In this document: positions 62,206-64,000 of the stretch, piece by piece
How the letters are laid out: each line of letters opens with the position of its first letter
Numbering within the stretch: position 1 is the stretch's first letter
Source: Saccharofermentans sp.
GTDB lineage: Bacteria; Bacillota; Clostridia; Saccharofermentanales; Saccharofermentanaceae
Reading direction: 5' to 3'
DNA length: 64,000 nt
NCBI GenBank assembly: GCA_024403695.1
Contig: JAKSRI010000005.1
Coordinates: 1 to 64,000, forward strand
Notes under the pieces: generated by a model
What the model was told of the DNA's origin: nothing
Databases searched by the model: none
What the model saw: the letters and a program-made list of their open reading frames with translations, nothing else
Made by a program: the position numbers and the translations under genes

Positions 62206-62214
62206 GGTGATCAA

Positions 62215-63648
62215 GTGAAGAAAAGCGCACAGACTAGTACAGCGGCACCTTCTACTAAGGGCCCGGGCATTGTTTCCATAATTGCTATTATTGGAATTTT
62301 AATCAGTATCGTTCTGGCACTGGTTGTTTTGATTATGCCTTCCGTTAGTCCTGGAAGTAGCAGACCTACTGTGGTATTCGCTGGCGACTTCGATAGTTTC
62401 CCTAATCGTTCTATGACTAATACGATTCATGCTGCTGGCTTTAATATTGAAGTTGCAGAGGGTGAACCTCGTATTAAAGATGACTGTATTATTGTTGGTG
62501 TAGGTGACAATTCTTTTGACTACGTTAACATGTATCGTGATAACGAGAACGTGAAGGGAATCGTTCTTGTTTGTCCTACATTCCCTGAGGGAAGCAAAGT
62601 TAATGGCATGAATGCTCAGAATCCTGCTAAGGATATCGCAATTTTTGCAGGTAAGGATAATGCCCAAGAGGTGGCTTATATCGGAGATGCTCGTCTTATT
62701 TACGAGCGTCTTTCAGGTGATGACACCGTTTATGGTACCCCTATTAAGAGAGGTGGTATTTTCTCTTCTAAGAACTATGTAAATAACGGACAGAACAGAA
62801 TGCTTTCACTCAGCGCATTTAGAGTAAAGTCAGGAGAGGAACTTCTTTTCTCTCCTTTGTTCCAAAATGAGCTGGCAGGATATCTTAGTAATTCTTATAG
62901 TGACAACAAGACCGCTTCTTATGCCAGAATCAATGCTTATTTTATTCTTACTGTGATTTCTATGGTGCTGGCGGTGATATCCACTTTGCTGCTCCTTTCG
63001 GACATTGCCGTGACTATGTCTAAGTACGTGGTTCCAAAGTTTTGTTACGCACTCGTGGCTGTGTCAGTGGCACTAGTAACTGTGGTGCTTGTTTGTGGTG
63101 GACTGATTTCCAGAACTAGCGAAATTGCGTGCAACGGTATCACTGCAGGTTCTTGCATAACTTTGACTGCGGCAGCTATTATTGTGGATTTCTATTTTGC
63201 TACCAAGAAGTTTGGTCGCGTAGAGGTAACTTCACCACGTAAGGGAAATAAGACATTAAGTAAGATCAACAACATTGTTCTTATGTTAGCTCCAATCGTG
63301 TTGGTGCTCGAGTATCTGTTTATCCTTGCAGATATGAGTTGTAACAAGATTTTGCTGGTGATTATATTTGCTATTGTTGATTTCTTGTCATTTGCTATCC
63401 TCGCATATCTTGGAGGGAAGATGGTTTGGTTTGTTCAGTTCCTTGCCATTCTTAGTGGTATTGTGATTATGATTGCAGGTATTGTTGGAAGCCAGCATGA
63501 TATGGTATCTTCAGCTGAGATGATGATGGCTGTTACACTTGCTACTATGGTGGTTAGTTTCCCATCTATCAGACATTCCACAAACCCTTTCTTTACGGGC
63601 ATTACACACTCAGTGACGACACTATTATTTTTGATAGCATTATTATAA
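62215..63648 (+). CDS. Membrane protein of unknown function downstream of murC
   Basis: A 477-residue protein. After a basic Ser/Thr-rich N-terminus there is a membrane segment (about 20-43). An outer domain follows (about 50-240; RPTVVFAGDFDSFPN, VNGMNAQNPAKDIAIFAGKDNAQEV). About seven membrane segments lie from about 243 to the end. I do not recognise a family; the position suggests an envelope role. The start is GTG at 62215 with AAGGTGATC upstream. Confidence 0.78.
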   Translation: MKKSAQTSTAAPSTKGPGIVSIIAIIGILISIVLALVVLIMPSVSPGSSRPTVVFAGDFDSFPNRSMTNTIHAAGFNIEVAEGEPRIKDDCIIVGVGDNSFDYVNMYRDNENVKGIVLVCPTFPEGSKVNGMNAQNPAKDIAIFAGKDNAQEVAYIGDARLIYERLSGDDTVYGTPIKRGGIFSSKNYVNNGQNRMLSLSAFRVKSGEELLFSPLFQNELAGYLSNSYSDNKTASYARINAYFILTVISMVLAVISTLLLLSDIAVTMSKYVVPKFCYALVAVSVALVTVVLVCGGLISRTSEIACNGITAGSCITLTAAAIIVDFYFATKKFGRVEVTSPRKGNKTLSKINNIVLMLAPIVLVLEYLFILADMSCNKILLVIIFAIVDFLSFAILAYLGGKMVWFVQFLAILSGIVIMIAGIVGSQHDMVSSAEMMMAVTLATMVVSFPSIRHSTNPFFTGITHSVTTLLFLIALL

Positions 63649-63656
63649 AAAATTCG

Positions 63657-63685
63657 TTGACACCCACTACCATATTTGATAGTAT
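63657..63685 (+). promoter_or_regulatory. Promoter of the rplU operon
   Basis: TTGACA (63657-63662), a 17-base spacer and TAGTAT (63680-63685). Confidence 0.85.
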
Positions 63686-63691
63686 ATGTCG

Positions 63692-63789
63692 GTGACCGCA
63701 TGCGCCGGGCTATTAAATGTGCGCTTTTTTATAAAAGATGCACTGCCTCGAGTTGAGCAGCGAGACTGGAAGAACAGGAGGAAACAAAC
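63692..63789 (+). promoter_or_regulatory. Probable ribosomal protein L21 leader
   Basis: About 98 bases of transcribed leader precede rplU. The 3' part, GCAGCGAGACTGGAAGAACAGGAGG, resembles my memory of the conserved L21 leader RNA of Firmicutes, which L21 is thought to bind for autoregulation. A GCGC...GCGC pair before a T run (63712-63735) could act as an attenuator. Confidence 0.55.
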
Positions 63790-64000
63790 ATGTACGCAGT
63801 AATTAAGACAGGCGGAAAGCAGTACAAGGTAGCTGCTGGTGATGAGATCTTCGTAGAGAAGCTCGAGGGCCAGGATGGCGAGAAGATTACTTTCGCAGAG
63901 GTTTTGGCTGTAGCTGATGAGAATGGCATGAAGGCAGGCGCTGATTGTAAGGCAACTGTTGAGGGCGAGATCGTTAAGCAGGGCAAGAACAAGAAGGTAG
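63790..64000 (+). CDS. rplU: 50S ribosomal protein L21 (3' end outside window)
   Basis: The first 70 residues of a protein that is normally about 102 long. [14 protein letters not shown] is the L21 signature start, followed by [17 protein letters not shown] precedes the ATG. Downstream of the window rpmA and obg would be expected, as in most Firmicutes. Confidence 0.97.
   Translation, partial: MYAVIKTGGKQYKVAAGDEIFVEKLEGQDGEKITFAEVLAVADENGMKAGADCKATVEGEIVKQGKNKKV

Overview
The window reads as chromosome of a low-GC Gram-positive anaerobe of the class Clostridia, most like a Lachnospiraceae or rumen-type bacterium. This is inferred from gene families and order (mltG next to a U32 protein, mreB-rho-rpmE-yqhQ-prmC-DUF951, Firmicutes UvrX-like polymerase with YolD, YdbC, DUF1858, DUF3795), strong GGAGG ribosome sites, TTGACA/TATAAT promoters and GC-rich hairpin-plus-T terminators. 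No rRNA and no complete mobile element were seen. One tRNA gene, tRNA-Thr(UGU), is present.

Layout: 1-2962 is the end of typA, then mltG and a U32-family protein in one operon. 3052-7292 runs leftward: a GH43 glycosidase preceded by a cre-like site, and a membrane operon (prepilin peptidase, unknown membrane protein, AI-2E-family permease). 7477-15851 runs mainly rightward: glycogen phosphorylase, YdbC, ligA, 5-formyl-THF cyclo-ligase and a receiver-less Spo0A-C-like regulator, with a leftward metallophosphoesterase between. 15914-21980 holds HU, a DUF1858 protein, a two-component system with a 7TM sensor, a radical SAM protein and an MscS channel.

22126-44188 is an accessory region with AT-richer, less biased codons. 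It opens with a large structured non-coding RNA (about 580 nt, own promoter, closing helix and terminator) and a TTGCCA/TGGCAA repeat array. It then carries small accessory genes and a 17-kb locus with two related cassettes. Each cassette is a response regulator, an atypical histidine kinase and large lipoproteins that appear to join a propeller-like N-terminal half to a solute-binding-protein half, with no ABC permease or ATPase gene beside them. In the second cassette the kinase carries an extra C-terminal membrane domain resembling the MacB/FtsX permease core. The locus ends with a truncated DUF3990 (ADP-ribosyltransferase-type) gene plus partner and the tRNA-Thr gene. I regard the kinase/lipoprotein locus and the large RNA as the best candidates for undescribed biology.

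44391-64000 returns to core and near-core genes: flavodoxin, a cytidylate-kinase-like/nuclease-like fusion, hpt, thioesterase, an NlpC/P60 wall hydrolase, an SOS-type Y-family polymerase with YolD, an anion transporter, mreB, rho with a long charged N-terminal extension, rpmE, yqhQ, prmC, DUF951, YbaK, a cation/proton antiporter, murC and the start of rplU behind a probable L21 leader. All functions are inferred by reading the sequence; no database search was possible.
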